Positions 34,967 to 44,019 of a stretch of DNA of 64,000 bases are shown here, one piece after another (positions within the stretch are counted from its first letter, which is position 1; every line of letters begins with the position of its first letter). The DNA is taken from contig JAKOVH010000032.1 in NCBI GenBank assembly GCA_029782145.1, forward strand, positions 272,888 through 336,887, given 5' to 3'. The notes beneath the pieces are model-generated. The model saw nothing but the letters and a program-made list of their open reading frames with translations. It was not told where the DNA came from and ran no database searches. The translations under genes and the position numbers were made by a program. The DNA comes from Actinomycetes bacterium (GTDB taxonomy: Bacteria; Actinomycetota; Acidimicrobiia; Acidimicrobiales; Acidimicrobilacustridaceae).

Positions 34967-36439
34967 ATGACCGACATGTGGCACGAGGAGCGGCTCTACA
35001 TCGACGGCGAGCTCGTCGACGCGGAGGGCGGCAAGGTCTACGACAACGTCAACCCGGCCAACGAGGAGGTCATCGGCGTCTCCGCCGACGCCTCCGGCGA
35101 CGACCTGCGCCGGGCCATCGCCGCCGCCAAGCGGGCGTTCTACGAGAGCGACTGGACCACCAACGTCGAGCTGCGTGCCCGCTGCCTGCGCCAGCTCCAC
35201 GAAGCCATCCAGAAGCACCACGACGACTTCGTCGAGATGACCATCGCCGAGGTGGGCGCGCCGCGCATGCTCATGAGCGGCCCCCAGCTCGACGCCCCGC
35301 TCGCCTACCTGCCGTTCTACGCCGACCTGGCCGAGCGCTACGAGTGGACCGTCGACCTGGGCCGGGCCGAGACCATGGCCGGGCCCGCCCACCGGTGGGT
35401 CGAGAAGGAGCCGGCGGGCGTCGTGGCCGCCATCACCCCGTGGAACTACCCGAACCAGATCAACCTGGCCAAGACCGCTCCGGCGCTGGCGGCCGGCTGC
35501 ACGGTGGTGCTCAAGCCGGCACCCGACACCCCCTGGACCGGCCTGGCCCTCGGCCGCCTGGCCGCCGAGTACACCGACATCCCCGCCGGCGTGCTCAACG
35601 TGGTCACGTCCTCCGACAAGGCCATCGGTGAGATCCTCAGCACCTCGCCCGACGTCGACATGGTCAGCTTCACCGGCTCCACCGCCACCGGCCGGCGGAT
35701 CATGGCGGCCGGCGCCGAGACCATCAAGCGGGTGTTCCTCGAGCTGGGCGGCAAGTCGGCCCACATCGTGCTCGACGACGTGGAGGACATGGGCTCGGCC
35801 GTCGGCGCCGCCGCCTTCGGCGTGTGCACCCATGGCGGGCAGGGCTGCGCCACCAGCACCCGCCTGCTCGTCCCCCGCTCCCGCTACGAGGAGGGCGTGG
35901 AGGCCGCCGCCGCCCTCATCGGCATGCTGCCCTACGGCGACCCCCAGGAGCCGGGCAACATGACCGGGCCCATCGTCAACCGGCCCCAGCTCGAGAAGAT
36001 CGACGGCATGGTGCAGCGGGCCAAGGAGCAGGGCGCCCGCTGCGTCGTGGGCGGCGGCATCGCCACCCAGTTCGAGAAGGGCTTCTGGTTCCAGCCCACG
36101 CTGCTCGCCGACGTCACCAACGACATGGAGATCGCCCGCGACGAGATCTTCGGCCCGGTGCTCGTGGTCATCCCCTACGAGGACGACGACGACGCCGTGC
36201 GCATCGCCAACGACTCCATCTTCGGCCTGTCCGGCGGCGTCACCGGCGCCGACCGCGAGCGCGCCCTGGGCGTCGCCCGGCGCATCCGCACCGGCACCAT
36301 GTCGCTCAACGGCGGCCTCTGGTACGGCGCCGACGTGCCCTTCGGCGGCTACAAGCAGTCGGGGATCGGCCGGGAGATGGGTGTCGCCGGCTTCGAGGAG
36401 TACCTCGAGCAGAAGGCCATCGCCGAAGCCGTCTCGTGA
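34967..36439 (+). CDS. Aldehyde dehydrogenase (NAD-dependent)
   Basis: A 490-residue aldehyde dehydrogenase with complete catalytic residues: Asn160 (ITPWNYPNQ), Glu259 (FLELGGKSA) and Cys294 (GGQGCATSTRL). It should oxidise an aldehyde to the acid. ATG 34967 has a strong ribosome site (gaggaggggg). It overlaps the next gene by GTGA. The divergent P450 and SDR genes make an alcohol-aldehyde-acid sequence likely, with the acid then activated by one of the ligases nearby. Confidence 0.94.
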   Translation: MTDMWHEERLYIDGELVDAEGGKVYDNVNPANEEVIGVSADASGDDLRRAIAAAKRAFYESDWTTNVELRARCLRQLHEAIQKHHDDFVEMTIAEVGAPRMLMSGPQLDAPLAYLPFYADLAERYEWTVDLGRAETMAGPAHRWVEKEPAGVVAAITPWNYPNQINLAKTAPALAAGCTVVLKPAPDTPWTGLALGRLAAEYTDIPAGVLNVVTSSDKAIGEILSTSPDVDMVSFTGSTATGRRIMAAGAETIKRVFLELGGKSAHIVLDDVEDMGSAVGAAAFGVCTHGGQGCATSTRLLVPRSRYEEGVEAAAALIGMLPYGDPQEPGNMTGPIVNRPQLEKIDGMVQRAKEQGARCVVGGGIATQFEKGFWFQPTLLADVTNDMEIARDEIFGPVLVVIPYEDDDDAVRIANDSIFGLSGGVTGADRERALGVARRIRTGTMSLNGGLWYGADVPFGGYKQSGIGREMGVAGFEEYLEQKAIAEAVS

Positions 36440-37686
36440 TCACCGACGAGGGCATCGCGCACCTCCGTCGCCGCATCGGGGTGGCGCGCCCGCACAGCGC
36501 GCCGCCCCGGTACCTCAGCCCCAACGAGGACGCCTTCCGCCACGTGGCGCTGGCCTACGGCGACGACAACCCGCTGTGGTGCGATCCCTCGTACGGCCGC
36601 GGGACCAGGTGGGGCGCGGCCATCGCCCCGCCCCACCTGGTCGGGGGCGACACCCTCATCGGCGAGGACGAGGTCACCCGGCTCGAGGGCGAGGTCCGCG
36701 AGCTGATGAAGGGCGATCCCCTCGGCGGTGTGCACGCCTTCTACTCAGGGTCCTACCGCGAGTGGTGGAACCCGCTGCTGCCGGGCACCCAGGTCACCCG
36801 CCGCAACGCGCTGGTGGGCGTGATCGAGAAGGAGGGGCAGTTCGCCGGGCGGGCCGTGCACGAGTGGTTCGGCGAGGTGTTCGGCGCCAAGGGCGGGCCC
36901 ATGCTCTCGGGCCAGTACCGCCTGATGATCCGCGCCGAGCGGGAGAAGGCGCGGGAGCGCAAGGCCAACGTCGGCATCGAGATCGAGCCCTACACCGACG
37001 AGCAGATCGACGCCATCGAGGAGGCCGTGCTCGGCGAGCGCGACCGCCGGCGGGGCGCCGAGCCGCGCTGGTGGGAGGACGTCGACGAGGGCGACGAGCT
37101 GCCACAGCTGGTGAAGGGCCCGCTGCGGGTCACCGACATGATCGTGTGGCACGCCGGGGTGGGCATGGGCCTCTACGGCGTGTCGGCGCTGCGCCAGAAC
37201 GTCGACCACCACCGGCGCATGCCCAAGTTCTTCAAGCGCGACCGGCTCAACATCCCGGACGTGCAGCAGCGACTCCACTGGGACGACGAGTGGGCCCAGC
37301 GGGCCGGCAACCCGGCGTCGTACGACTACGGGCGCATGCGCGAGGTGTGGCTCATCCACCTGTGCACCGACTGGATGGGCGACGACGCCTGGCTCTGGAA
37401 GCTCGACTGCCAGTTCCGCAAGTTCAACTACGTGGGCGACACGCACTGGATGAAGGGCCGGGTCACCCGCAAGTACCTGGCCGAGGGCGACCGGCCGGCG
37501 GTCGACCTGGAGATCTGGGGGGAGAACCAGCGCGGCGACGTCACCACGCCGGGCCACGCCTCGATCCTGCTGCCGTCGCGCGAGCACGGGGCGGTGCGCC
37601 TGCCCGACGTGCCCGGCGGCGCCACCACCTGCCAGGGCACCCTCGACGCGCTGGCCGAGCGCTTCGCCGAGCGCGGCGGCGCCTGA
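36436..37686 (+). CDS. FAS1-like dehydratase / MaoC-type double-hotdog protein
   Basis: A 416-residue protein. The N-terminal hotdog has the pattern of FAS1-like (3R)-hydroxyacyl dehydratases (RHVALAYGDDNPLW then PPHLVGG). The middle contains GGVHAFYSGSYREWWNPL, and the C-terminal half carries another hotdog with VTDMIVWHAGVGMGLYG. MaoC/FAS1-like enzymes hydrate or dehydrate CoA-linked substrates, and in actinobacterial steroid degradation such proteins act in side-chain removal. The usual catalytic D-H pair could not be placed with certainty. GTG 36436 overlaps the aldehyde dehydrogenase stop, so the two genes are coupled. Confidence 0.85.
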   Translation: MITDEGIAHLRRRIGVARPHSAPPRYLSPNEDAFRHVALAYGDDNPLWCDPSYGRGTRWGAAIAPPHLVGGDTLIGEDEVTRLEGEVRELMKGDPLGGVHAFYSGSYREWWNPLLPGTQVTRRNALVGVIEKEGQFAGRAVHEWFGEVFGAKGGPMLSGQYRLMIRAEREKARERKANVGIEIEPYTDEQIDAIEEAVLGERDRRRGAEPRWWEDVDEGDELPQLVKGPLRVTDMIVWHAGVGMGLYGVSALRQNVDHHRRMPKFFKRDRLNIPDVQQRLHWDDEWAQRAGNPASYDYGRMREVWLIHLCTDWMGDDAWLWKLDCQFRKFNYVGDTHWMKGRVTRKYLAEGDRPAVDLEIWGENQRGDVTTPGHASILLPSREHGAVRLPDVPGGATTCQGTLDALAERFAERGGA

Positions 37687-37726
37687 GCGCCCGCACCCCC
37701 ACTGCTCGAACCGGCCCCCCACTGCT

Positions 37727-37778
37727 CGTTCTTGTGCCCGTTTCTGTCCCTGGAGGGACAGAAACGGGCACAAGAACG
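37727..37778. repeat. Intergenic perfect hairpin, family B copy 3
   Basis: Twenty-four-bp perfect arms (37727-37750 and 37755-37778) with loop tgga; the arm begins cgttcttgtgcccgtttctg. It lies between converging gene ends. Its left flank is partly duplicated: cccccactgctcg occurs at 37696-37708 and again at 37715-37727. Confidence 0.88.
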
Positions 37779-37793
37779 GGGTGGGGGAGGCGG

Positions 37794-38591
37794 CTAGGTG
37801 AAGTCGGAGCCGCCGTCGACGTTGATGTCGGCACCCGTCATGTAGCTGTTGCGCCGTGACGCCACGAAGGCGATGACCGGCCCGATCTCGTCCGGGTCGC
37901 CGGCGCGGGGCAGGTAGGCCGGGTGCCCGAAGTGCTCCTCGATGCCGCGCATGCACGCGTAGAGGTCGTCGGGGTCGATGCCGACGCTGCGGGCCCAGCC
38001 CTTGAAGTTCTCGGTGGCGAAGCTGCCCGGCGACACCGTGTTGACCAGGATCTCGTCGGGCGCCAGCGACTGCGAGAGGTTCTTGGTGACGCTGGTGACC
38101 ATGGCCTTGGCCGCGGTGTAGGCCACCAGGCCCGGGCTCTGGCGCTTGGTCGAATGGGCCGACACGTTGACGATGCGGGCCCATCCGGCGGCGCGCAGCA
38201 GCGGCAGGGCGGCCCGCACGCAGCGGATCATGCCCATGGCGCCCAGGTCGATCATCGCCTGCCAGTCGTCGTCGGTGAGCTGCTCGAAGGGCCCACCGGC
38301 ACCCGGGCCGGTGGCGTTCACCAAGATGTTGAGCTCACCACCCCATCGCTCACCGATCTGCGCGAAGGCGGCCCGCACCTCCTCGTAGCTGGTGATGTCG
38401 GCCCGCAGGCCCACCGCGTCGGGCGCGCCCAGCTCGAGCAGGCGCGCCACGGTGGCGTCGATGTCGGCCTGGGTGCGGGCCAGCACGGCGACGTTGGCGC
38501 CGTCGGCGGCGAAGCACTCCGCCGCGCTGCGGCCCATGCCCTGCGTGCCGCCCTGCACCACGGCCTTGGCACCGGCCAGTCCGAGATCCAC
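37794..38591 (-). CDS. Short-chain dehydrogenase/reductase
   Basis: A 265-residue SDR. VVQGGTQGMGRSAAE is the nucleotide loop, NATGPG the structural motif, NVSAHST the catalytic Ser and YTAAKAMVTSV the Tyr/Lys pair, and it ends DINVDGGSDFT. It resembles 3-oxoacyl reductase-like SDRs of catabolic clusters. GTG 38591 follows a ggagggggagc site. It is the last gene of the co-directional minus-strand run that begins with the TauD gene at 46260, although the 91-bp gap before it contains a hairpin. Confidence 0.92.
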   Translation of the reverse strand: MDLGLAGAKAVVQGGTQGMGRSAAECFAADGANVAVLARTQADIDATVARLLELGAPDAVGLRADITSYEEVRAAFAQIGERWGGELNILVNATGPGAGGPFEQLTDDDWQAMIDLGAMGMIRCVRAALPLLRAAGWARIVNVSAHSTKRQSPGLVAYTAAKAMVTSVTKNLSQSLAPDEILVNTVSPGSFATENFKGWARSVGIDPDDLYACMRGIEEHFGHPAYLPRAGDPDEIGPVIAFVASRRNSYMTGADINVDGGSDFT

Positions 38592-38618
38592 TGCTCCCCC
38601 TCCCGCCGGGCGGGCCCG

Positions 38619-38680
38619 GTCGTCGTTCGTCGTCGGTCGTCGTCGTTCGTCATCGGTCGGGGCCGGCGGTCGCCGGCCCC
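38619..38680. terminator. Short tandem repeats plus terminator-like hairpin
   Basis: From 38619 to about 38658 the sequence repeats units of gtcgtcgttc and gtcgtcggtc. It is followed by a perfect 9-bp hairpin, ggggccggc (38659-38667) with gccggcccc (38672-38680), three bases past the stop of the acyl-CoA ligase gene. The hairpin may end or attenuate transcription from the ligase into the SDR gene. Confidence 0.55.
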
Positions 38681-38682
38681 GC

Positions 38683-40059
38683 TCACTCGTAGCTGCTCGC
38701 CAGCTCCCGGCGCAGCACCTTGCCCACCTCGCTGCGGGGCAGGGCGTCGACCCACCGGAACGCGGCCGGCACCTTGTAGGGCACCAGGTGCTCACGGCAG
38801 TGGGCGACCAGCTCGTCGTCGGCGACGGTGTCGCCCACCAGGAACGCCACCGGCACCTCCCCCAGCCGGTCGTCGGGCACCCCGACCACGGCGGCCTCGC
38901 GCACCGCGGGGTGCAGGCGCAGCACCTCCTCGACCGCGTCGGGGAACACCTTGTTGCCGCCCCGGTTGATGAGGTCGCTGGCCCGTCCCTCGATCCACAC
39001 GAAGCCGTCGTCGTCGATGCGGGCCAGGTCGCCGGTGTCGATGAAGCCCTCGGCGTCGCGCCGCTCGTCGATGCCGACCGCGGCGTTGGGTGGGCGCACC
39101 AGCAGGTGGGCCTCGGGGCTGAGCCTGATCTTGACGCCCGGCAGCGGCCGGCCGACCGCTCCCACCTTCTCGGGGTGGGCCTTGGCGTCGGCGGCGGTCC
39201 AGCCGATGACCTCGCCCATCTCGGCCTGCCCGTAGCTGTTGAGCACGTGCACCGAGCCGAACTTGGCCACGAAGCGCTGTGCCTGCAGCGGCGAGAGCGG
39301 CGAGGTGATGGAGCGGACGTACTTCAGCGGGGCGAGGTCGGTGACGTCGGAGTCGGTGAGCATCGCCATCGCCGCCGGCGGCAGCACGGTGGAGCGGATC
39401 TGGAACCGCCAGACGAGCTCGGCGAAGGCGTGGGGCTCGAAGCGGTCCATCATCACCAGGGCGGCACCGGCCCGCAGCCCGAACATGGCGTTGTAGATGC
39501 CGGCGTTGAGCGCCATCGACACCGGGATGAGGTTCGGCGTCGGGGTCCTGCGCTCGCCGCCGTCGGCCTTGGCCGCCGCGCCCGCCGAGCCGGCGGCGCG
39601 CAGCGGCCCGAGCACCCGGTCGAGCAGCTCGAGGTAGGCGGTGTGGGTGTGCAGGATGGGCTTGGGCCGGCCGGTGGTGCCCGAGGTCCACACCACGAAC
39701 GCGACGTCGTCGGGGTAGGTCCGAGGGTCTCCTGGCACCCGCGTGATGCCCTCGGAGGTCACCATGAGGGCCGGCTCGGTGTCGGCGACGACGGCCTCGA
39801 CCTCGCGCTCGGGCAGCCGCGGGTTGACGGGCACGTACACCCCGCCGGCCTCCCAGATGGCGACCATGGTGCACACCAGCTCGGGCCCGTTGGGCAACAT
39901 CACGGCCACCGCCTGGCCGGGCTCGATCGGGAGCTGGGCCACCAGCTCGCCCACCCGGGCCCGGGCCTCGCCCGCCGTCATGGACGTGTCGACGGTGTGC
40001 AGCAGGCCCTCGTCGTCGGCAAAGGGGTGGTCGAGCAGCAGCGACGACAGCCTCACCAC
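38683..40059 (-). CDS. Acyl-CoA synthetase, short form
   Basis: A 458-residue AMP-binding ligase, shorter than the usual 500-550. The P-loop is VWTSGTTGRPKPILH (SGTTGRPKP at 126-134); then LNSYGQAEMGEVIG, FIDTGDLARIDDDG, RGGNKVFPDAVEEVL and a C-terminal RSEVGKVLRREL with the catalytic Lys. The N-terminal subdomain is trimmed by about 40 residues. Two adjacent GTGs, 40059 and 40056, lie just after a TATGAT box, so translation may be leaderless. In this operon it would activate the acid produced by the upstream aldehyde dehydrogenase. Confidence 0.9.
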   Translation of the reverse strand: MVRLSSLLLDHPFADDEGLLHTVDTSMTAGEARARVGELVAQLPIEPGQAVAVMLPNGPELVCTMVAIWEAGGVYVPVNPRLPEREVEAVVADTEPALMVTSEGITRVPGDPRTYPDDVAFVVWTSGTTGRPKPILHTHTAYLELLDRVLGPLRAAGSAGAAAKADGGERRTPTPNLIPVSMALNAGIYNAMFGLRAGAALVMMDRFEPHAFAELVWRFQIRSTVLPPAAMAMLTDSDVTDLAPLKYVRSITSPLSPLQAQRFVAKFGSVHVLNSYGQAEMGEVIGWTAADAKAHPEKVGAVGRPLPGVKIRLSPEAHLLVRPPNAAVGIDERRDAEGFIDTGDLARIDDDGFVWIEGRASDLINRGGNKVFPDAVEEVLRLHPAVREAAVVGVPDDRLGEVPVAFLVGDTVADDELVAHCREHLVPYKVPAAFRWVDALPRSEVGKVLRRELASSYE

Positions 40060-40072
40060 CGCATCATATATA
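40060..40072 (-). promoter_or_regulatory. Probable -10 box/operator before the acyl-CoA ligase gene
   Basis: On the minus strand the sequence before the GTG reads TATATATGATGCG, with a TATGAT hexamer ending 3 bases before GTG 40059 and 6 before GTG 40056. This spacing fits a leaderless transcript. The 46-bp gap to the upstream crotonase gene suggests an internal promoter in the operon. Confidence 0.5.
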
Positions 40073-40105
40073 CGAATCGACGTCCGCCCCGGGGCCGCCC
40101 GTGGC

Positions 40106-40918
40106 TCAACGACCGAACGAGGGGGGCCGCTTGTCGATGAACGCCTGGACGGCCTCCCGGTGGTCGGCGGTGCCGAAGGTGATGGCCTCCATGGCGAGGG
40201 AGGCGTCGATGACCCGGTTGACCCGGTCGACCAGCTCGGCGTTGGCGAGGCGCTTGTTGAACTGGATCGCGACCTGCGGGCCGCGGGCCAGCCGCTGGGC
40301 CATGGCGAGGGCGGCGTCGGGCAGCTCGGCGCGGGGGTGCAGGTGGTTGACCAGCCCCAGCCGATGGGCCTCCTCGGCGTCCATGATGTCGCCCGTGAGG
40401 AGGAACTCCTTGCCCCGGTTCAGGCCCATGAGCATCGGCCACAGGATGGCGCCGCCGTCGCCGGCGACCAGGCCGGCGTTGACGTGCGGGTCGGCGAGGC
40501 GGGCCTCCTCGGCCATGAGGGTGATGTCGCAGAACAGCGCCATGGTGGCGCCGAGGCCGATGGCGTCACCGTTGATGGCGGCGACGAGGGGCTGGGGCAC
40601 GTGCAGCTGGGCCCGCACCAGCTGGGCCGAACCGATCATCAGCTCGGGGTAGCCGTCGGCGTAGCCGGCCTCGGCGTTGTCCTGCATGCCGCCGAAGTCG
40701 GCGCCCACGCAGAACGCCTTGTCGCCGGCACCGGTGAGCACCGCCACCCGCACCTCGCGGTCGTCGGCCAGGCGCCGGAACAGCGGCGCCAGCTCGTCGT
40801 GCATCTCCGGGGAGATGGCGTTGCGCCGCTCGGGCCGGTCGAGAGTGATCCACAGGATCCCGTCGTCGCGCAGCTCGGTGGCGATGTAGGTGAAGCCGTA
40901 GCGGTCTCCGACTGCCAT
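40106..40918 (-). CDS. Enoyl-CoA hydratase/isomerase family protein
   Basis: A 270-residue crotonase (LDRPERRNAISPEMHDEL, GAGDKAFCVGADFGG, INGDAIGLGATMALFCD). As in the crotonase at 17511 both hydratase glutamates are replaced (GLGATM and ADPHVNAGLVAGDGG), and the two proteins share the GLVAGDGGA segment, so they are probably functionally related. The C-terminal helix ends DKRPPSFGR, the usual crotonase tail. It lies 6 bases downstream of the aldehyde dehydrogenase gene and is clearly cotranscribed. Confidence 0.9.
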   Translation of the reverse strand: MAVGDRYGFTYIATELRDDGILWITLDRPERRNAISPEMHDELAPLFRRLADDREVRVAVLTGAGDKAFCVGADFGGMQDNAEAGYADGYPELMIGSAQLVRAQLHVPQPLVAAINGDAIGLGATMALFCDITLMAEEARLADPHVNAGLVAGDGGAILWPMLMGLNRGKEFLLTGDIMDAEEAHRLGLVNHLHPRAELPDAALAMAQRLARGPQVAIQFNKRLANAELVDRVNRVIDASLAMEAITFGTADHREAVQAFIDKRPPSFGR

Positions 40919-40924
40919 GTTCGA

Positions 40925-42403
40925 TCACATCCCGAGGTAGACGTTCTTGGTGCGGACGAACTCGAGCAGGCCCTCGCGCCCGCCCTCCTTGCCGATCCCG
41001 CTCATGCCGAAGCCCCCGAACGGCGCCGGTGCGGGCAGAGCCGCGAAGCTGTTGAGCGACACGTAGCCGGCGTCGAGGGCGGCGGCCACCCGGTGCGCCC
41101 GGCGCAGGTCGTTGGTGTGGACGTAGCCGGCCAGGCCGTAGGGCGTGTCGTTGGCCAGGGCGACGGCCTCGTCCTCGTCGGCGAAGGTCATGACCGACAG
41201 CACCGGGCCGAACACCTCCTCCTGGGCGATGTGGGCGTGGCTGTCCACCCCGTCGATCACCGTCGGCTCGACGAAGAACCCCTCGCCCAGCTCGCCGCCG
41301 GCCCGCCTCCCGCCGAGCACGATCTCGCCCGACCGCTCGGATCGGGCCCGTTCGATCATGCCGAGGACGCGCTGGCAGTGGCCCGCGCTGATCACCGGGC
41401 CGACGACGGTGGTGGGGTCGAGGGCGTCGCCCAGCGGCAGCGACCCGGCGACGGCCACGACCCGCTCGAGGATCTCGTCGTGGACGTCCTCGTGGACGAT
41501 CAGCCGGGTGGGGAACACGCAACCCTGACCGGCGTTGCCCATGCACACCTGCCCGGAGAACTGCCCGGCCACGGCGAGGTCGGCGTCTGGGAAGACGATG
41601 TTGCCCGACTTGCCCCCGAGCTCGAGCACCACCGGCGTGATGTTCTCGGCGGCGGCCGCCAGGATCTTGCGGGCCGTGCCGATGCCACCGGTGAAGGAGA
41701 TCTTGTCGACGCCGGGATGGGCCACCAACGCCTGGCCGGCGGCCGCGTCGCCCGGCACGACGTTGACCACACCGGGCGGGATGCCGGCCTCGAGCGCCAG
41801 CTCGGCGAAGCGCAGCACCGAGAACGGCGCCAGCTCCATGGGCTTGACCACCACCGTGTTGCCGACGGCCAACGCGGGACCGGCCTTCCGGCAGATCGCC
41901 GAGATGCCGCCGTTCCAGGTGGAGATCACACCGATGACGCCGAGGGGCTCGAGGCGGGTGTAGTCGAAGGCGTTCTCGGGGAAGATCGGGATGACCGACC
42001 CCTCGAGCTTGTCGGCGTAGCCCGCGTAGTACGACAGGTAGTCGGCGCCCCGCTTGGGCAGCCCGGCGGCCACCGCCGCGGGCACGCCGGCTTCCACGCT
42101 CAGCACCGCGCCGATGGTGGCGGCGTCGCGCAGCACCAGCGCGGCCAGCCGCAGCAGCGCGTCGCGGCGCTCGTCGGGGCGCCAGCGCGACCACACCGCG
42201 AAGGCGCCGCGTGCGGCGGCCACCGCGTCGGCGATCTCGTCGGCGCCGGCGAGGGGCACGTCGGCCTGCGGGCGGCCGGTGCTGGGGTTCACGTGGTGGT
42301 GCACGCCACCGCTGCCGCGGGCCAGCCGGGCGTCGCCCACCACCAGGTGCGGCCCGCCGAGCAGCTCCTCGGCGAGCTGGCGGTGCCGGTCGGCGTCGAT
42401 CAT
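40925..42403 (-). CDS. Aldehyde dehydrogenase
   Basis: A 492-residue aldehyde dehydrogenase with Asn164 (STWNGGISA), Glu261 (VLELGGKSG) and the nucleophile Cys295 (GNAGQGCVFPTRL). The proline-based PWN loop is altered to TWN. It should oxidise an aldehyde with NAD(P)+. It is located between a ThDP-dependent decarboxylase gene (25 bases upstream) and a crotonase, so a decarboxylation product is a logical substrate. ATG 42403 fits the family N terminus. Confidence 0.93.
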   Translation of the reverse strand: MIDADRHRQLAEELLGGPHLVVGDARLARGSGGVHHHVNPSTGRPQADVPLAGADEIADAVAAARGAFAVWSRWRPDERRDALLRLAALVLRDAATIGAVLSVEAGVPAAVAAGLPKRGADYLSYYAGYADKLEGSVIPIFPENAFDYTRLEPLGVIGVISTWNGGISAICRKAGPALAVGNTVVVKPMELAPFSVLRFAELALEAGIPPGVVNVVPGDAAAGQALVAHPGVDKISFTGGIGTARKILAAAAENITPVVLELGGKSGNIVFPDADLAVAGQFSGQVCMGNAGQGCVFPTRLIVHEDVHDEILERVVAVAGSLPLGDALDPTTVVGPVISAGHCQRVLGMIERARSERSGEIVLGGRRAGGELGEGFFVEPTVIDGVDSHAHIAQEEVFGPVLSVMTFADEDEAVALANDTPYGLAGYVHTNDLRRAHRVAAALDAGYVSLNSFAALPAPAPFGGFGMSGIGKEGGREGLLEFVRTKNVYLGM

Positions 42404-42428
42404 CGGTGTCCCCTCTCCCCCGCCCCGC

Positions 42429-44015
42429 TCAGAACAGCGAGGGCAGCCGCTCCATCGGCATCTCGATGACGACCGGCCGGTCGTCGGCCAGACCCTCCAC
42501 GATCGCGCCCCGCAGCGCGTCGTTCGTCGTGACCCTCACCCCCACGGCCCCGAACGACTCGGCGAAGGCCACGAAGTCGGGGTTCACCAGCTCGGTGCCG
42601 ATGGACCGGCCGCCGAAGCGGTCCTGCTGGTCGCGGTTGGTGTTGCCGTAGGCCGAGTCGTCGAACACGACCGTGACCACGTTGATCCCGTGCTGCACCG
42701 CGGTGGCCAGCTCGGAGGCGCAGAACAGGAAGCCGCCGTCGCCGTTGATCGACACCACCGGCAGGTCGGGCCGGGCGACCTTGGCGCCGAGCGCGGTGGG
42801 AAAGCAGTAGCCGAGCGTGCCCATGTACGACGAGGTGATGTAGGTGCGGGGCCGGTGCACCGGGTAGGCGAGGTGGCACATGTAGCCGACGGTCGTGGTG
42901 CCGGTGGCGAGCACCCCGTGGTCGGGGATGGCGGCGCGCAGCGCCTTCACCATGCCGTGCTGGGGCCCGACCGCGGCGAGGTCGTCGTCGATGGCCTGCC
43001 GAGCGCGCACGAGGTCGTCACCGCGCCGTGGCCGCTCGACACCCAGCTCGTCGAGGGCGCCGAGCAGCGCCTCGAGCCCCAGGCGGGCGTCGGCCTCGAC
43101 GGTGACGTCGGGCGACAGGTGCTTGCCGAACTCGTTGGCGTCGACGTCGAGGTGGATCACCTTCTGCGAGGGAAGGAGGTTCAGGCCTTGGCCGCGGGTC
43201 CCCACGGCGAGCACCACGTCGGACGCCTCGATGACGGGGCGCAGCCGGCGGTTCACCCACGCGGTGCCGGCGAACAGCGGGCTGCGCTCGTCGATGCAGC
43301 CCTTGCCCTCGCGGGTGTTGACCACCGCAGCCTGCAGGCGTCCGGCGACCGCCGTGAACGCCTCCGACGCGTCGGCCACGACCACTCCCCCGCCGCCGAC
43401 GAGCATCGGGGCCTTCGCCGACGCCAGCAGCTCGGCGGCCCGGGCCACCGCGTCGGGGTCGGGGGCGTGGGGCTCGGGCACGAGGGACGGCAACGGCGAG
43501 CCGGAGGCGGCGGCCGAGAGCACGTCGGGCGCCACCTCGATCTCGACCGGCCGGGTACGGCCGTCGAGCATGGTCCCGAAGGCCCGGCGCACGGCGGCGG
43601 CCAGCTCGTTGGGGTCGGTGACCCGCTCGGCCGACTTGGTCACCGGCTTCACGACCTCGAGCTGGTCGTGGACCTCGTGGGTGAGGCCGAGCCCCCGGCC
43701 CAGGCCGTGCGACTCGATCTGGCCGGCGACCATCATCACCGGCGACGAGCACGCCCACGCCGTGGCCAGGCCGCTCATGGCGTTGTACACGCCGGGCCCG
43801 GGCACCACCATGGCGACGCCGGGCCTGCCGGTCACGCGCGAGTAGCCGTCGGCCATGTAGGTGGTGGCCTGCTCGTGCCGCGTGGTGACGAACCGGATCG
43901 ACGGCTCCTTGTACAGCGCGTCGAGCACGTGCATGAGGTGGATGCCGGGGATGCCGAACACGGTGTCGACCCCCTCGGCCTTCAGCTGGGCCACGAGCAG
44001 CTCGCTGCCGTCCAT
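42429..44015 (-). CDS. Thiamine-diphosphate-dependent decarboxylase/acetolactate-synthase-like enzyme
   Basis: A 528-residue ThDP enzyme with PYR domain (RFVTTRHEQATTYMADGYS, catalytic Glu48), central domain and PP domain (SINGDGGFLFC then AYGNTNRDQ, the GDG-N Mg-ThDP motif). Family members decarboxylate 2-oxo acids (benzoylformate, phenylpyruvate), join them (acetolactate) or cleave 2-hydroxyacyl-CoA. Its neighbours, a 2-hydroxyacid dehydrogenase and an aldehyde dehydrogenase, favour 2-oxo acid decarboxylation to an aldehyde. ATG 44015 has a ggag site about 10 bases upstream; the stop of the dehydrogenase gene lies 4 bases away. Confidence 0.9.
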   Translation of the reverse strand: MDGSELLVAQLKAEGVDTVFGIPGIHLMHVLDALYKEPSIRFVTTRHEQATTYMADGYSRVTGRPGVAMVVPGPGVYNAMSGLATAWACSSPVMMVAGQIESHGLGRGLGLTHEVHDQLEVVKPVTKSAERVTDPNELAAAVRRAFGTMLDGRTRPVEIEVAPDVLSAAASGSPLPSLVPEPHAPDPDAVARAAELLASAKAPMLVGGGGVVVADASEAFTAVAGRLQAAVVNTREGKGCIDERSPLFAGTAWVNRRLRPVIEASDVVLAVGTRGQGLNLLPSQKVIHLDVDANEFGKHLSPDVTVEADARLGLEALLGALDELGVERPRRGDDLVRARQAIDDDLAAVGPQHGMVKALRAAIPDHGVLATGTTTVGYMCHLAYPVHRPRTYITSSYMGTLGYCFPTALGAKVARPDLPVVSINGDGGFLFCASELATAVQHGINVVTVVFDDSAYGNTNRDQQDRFGGRSIGTELVNPDFVAFAESFGAVGVRVTTNDALRGAIVEGLADDRPVVIEMPMERLPSLF

Positions 44016-44019
44016 CGGG

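Noticed and set aside
38619..38658. gtcgtcgttc repeats considered as a protein-binding array
   Set aside because: The units are irregular and resemble simple slippage of a GC-rich trinucleotide; only the adjacent hairpin was kept as possibly functional.
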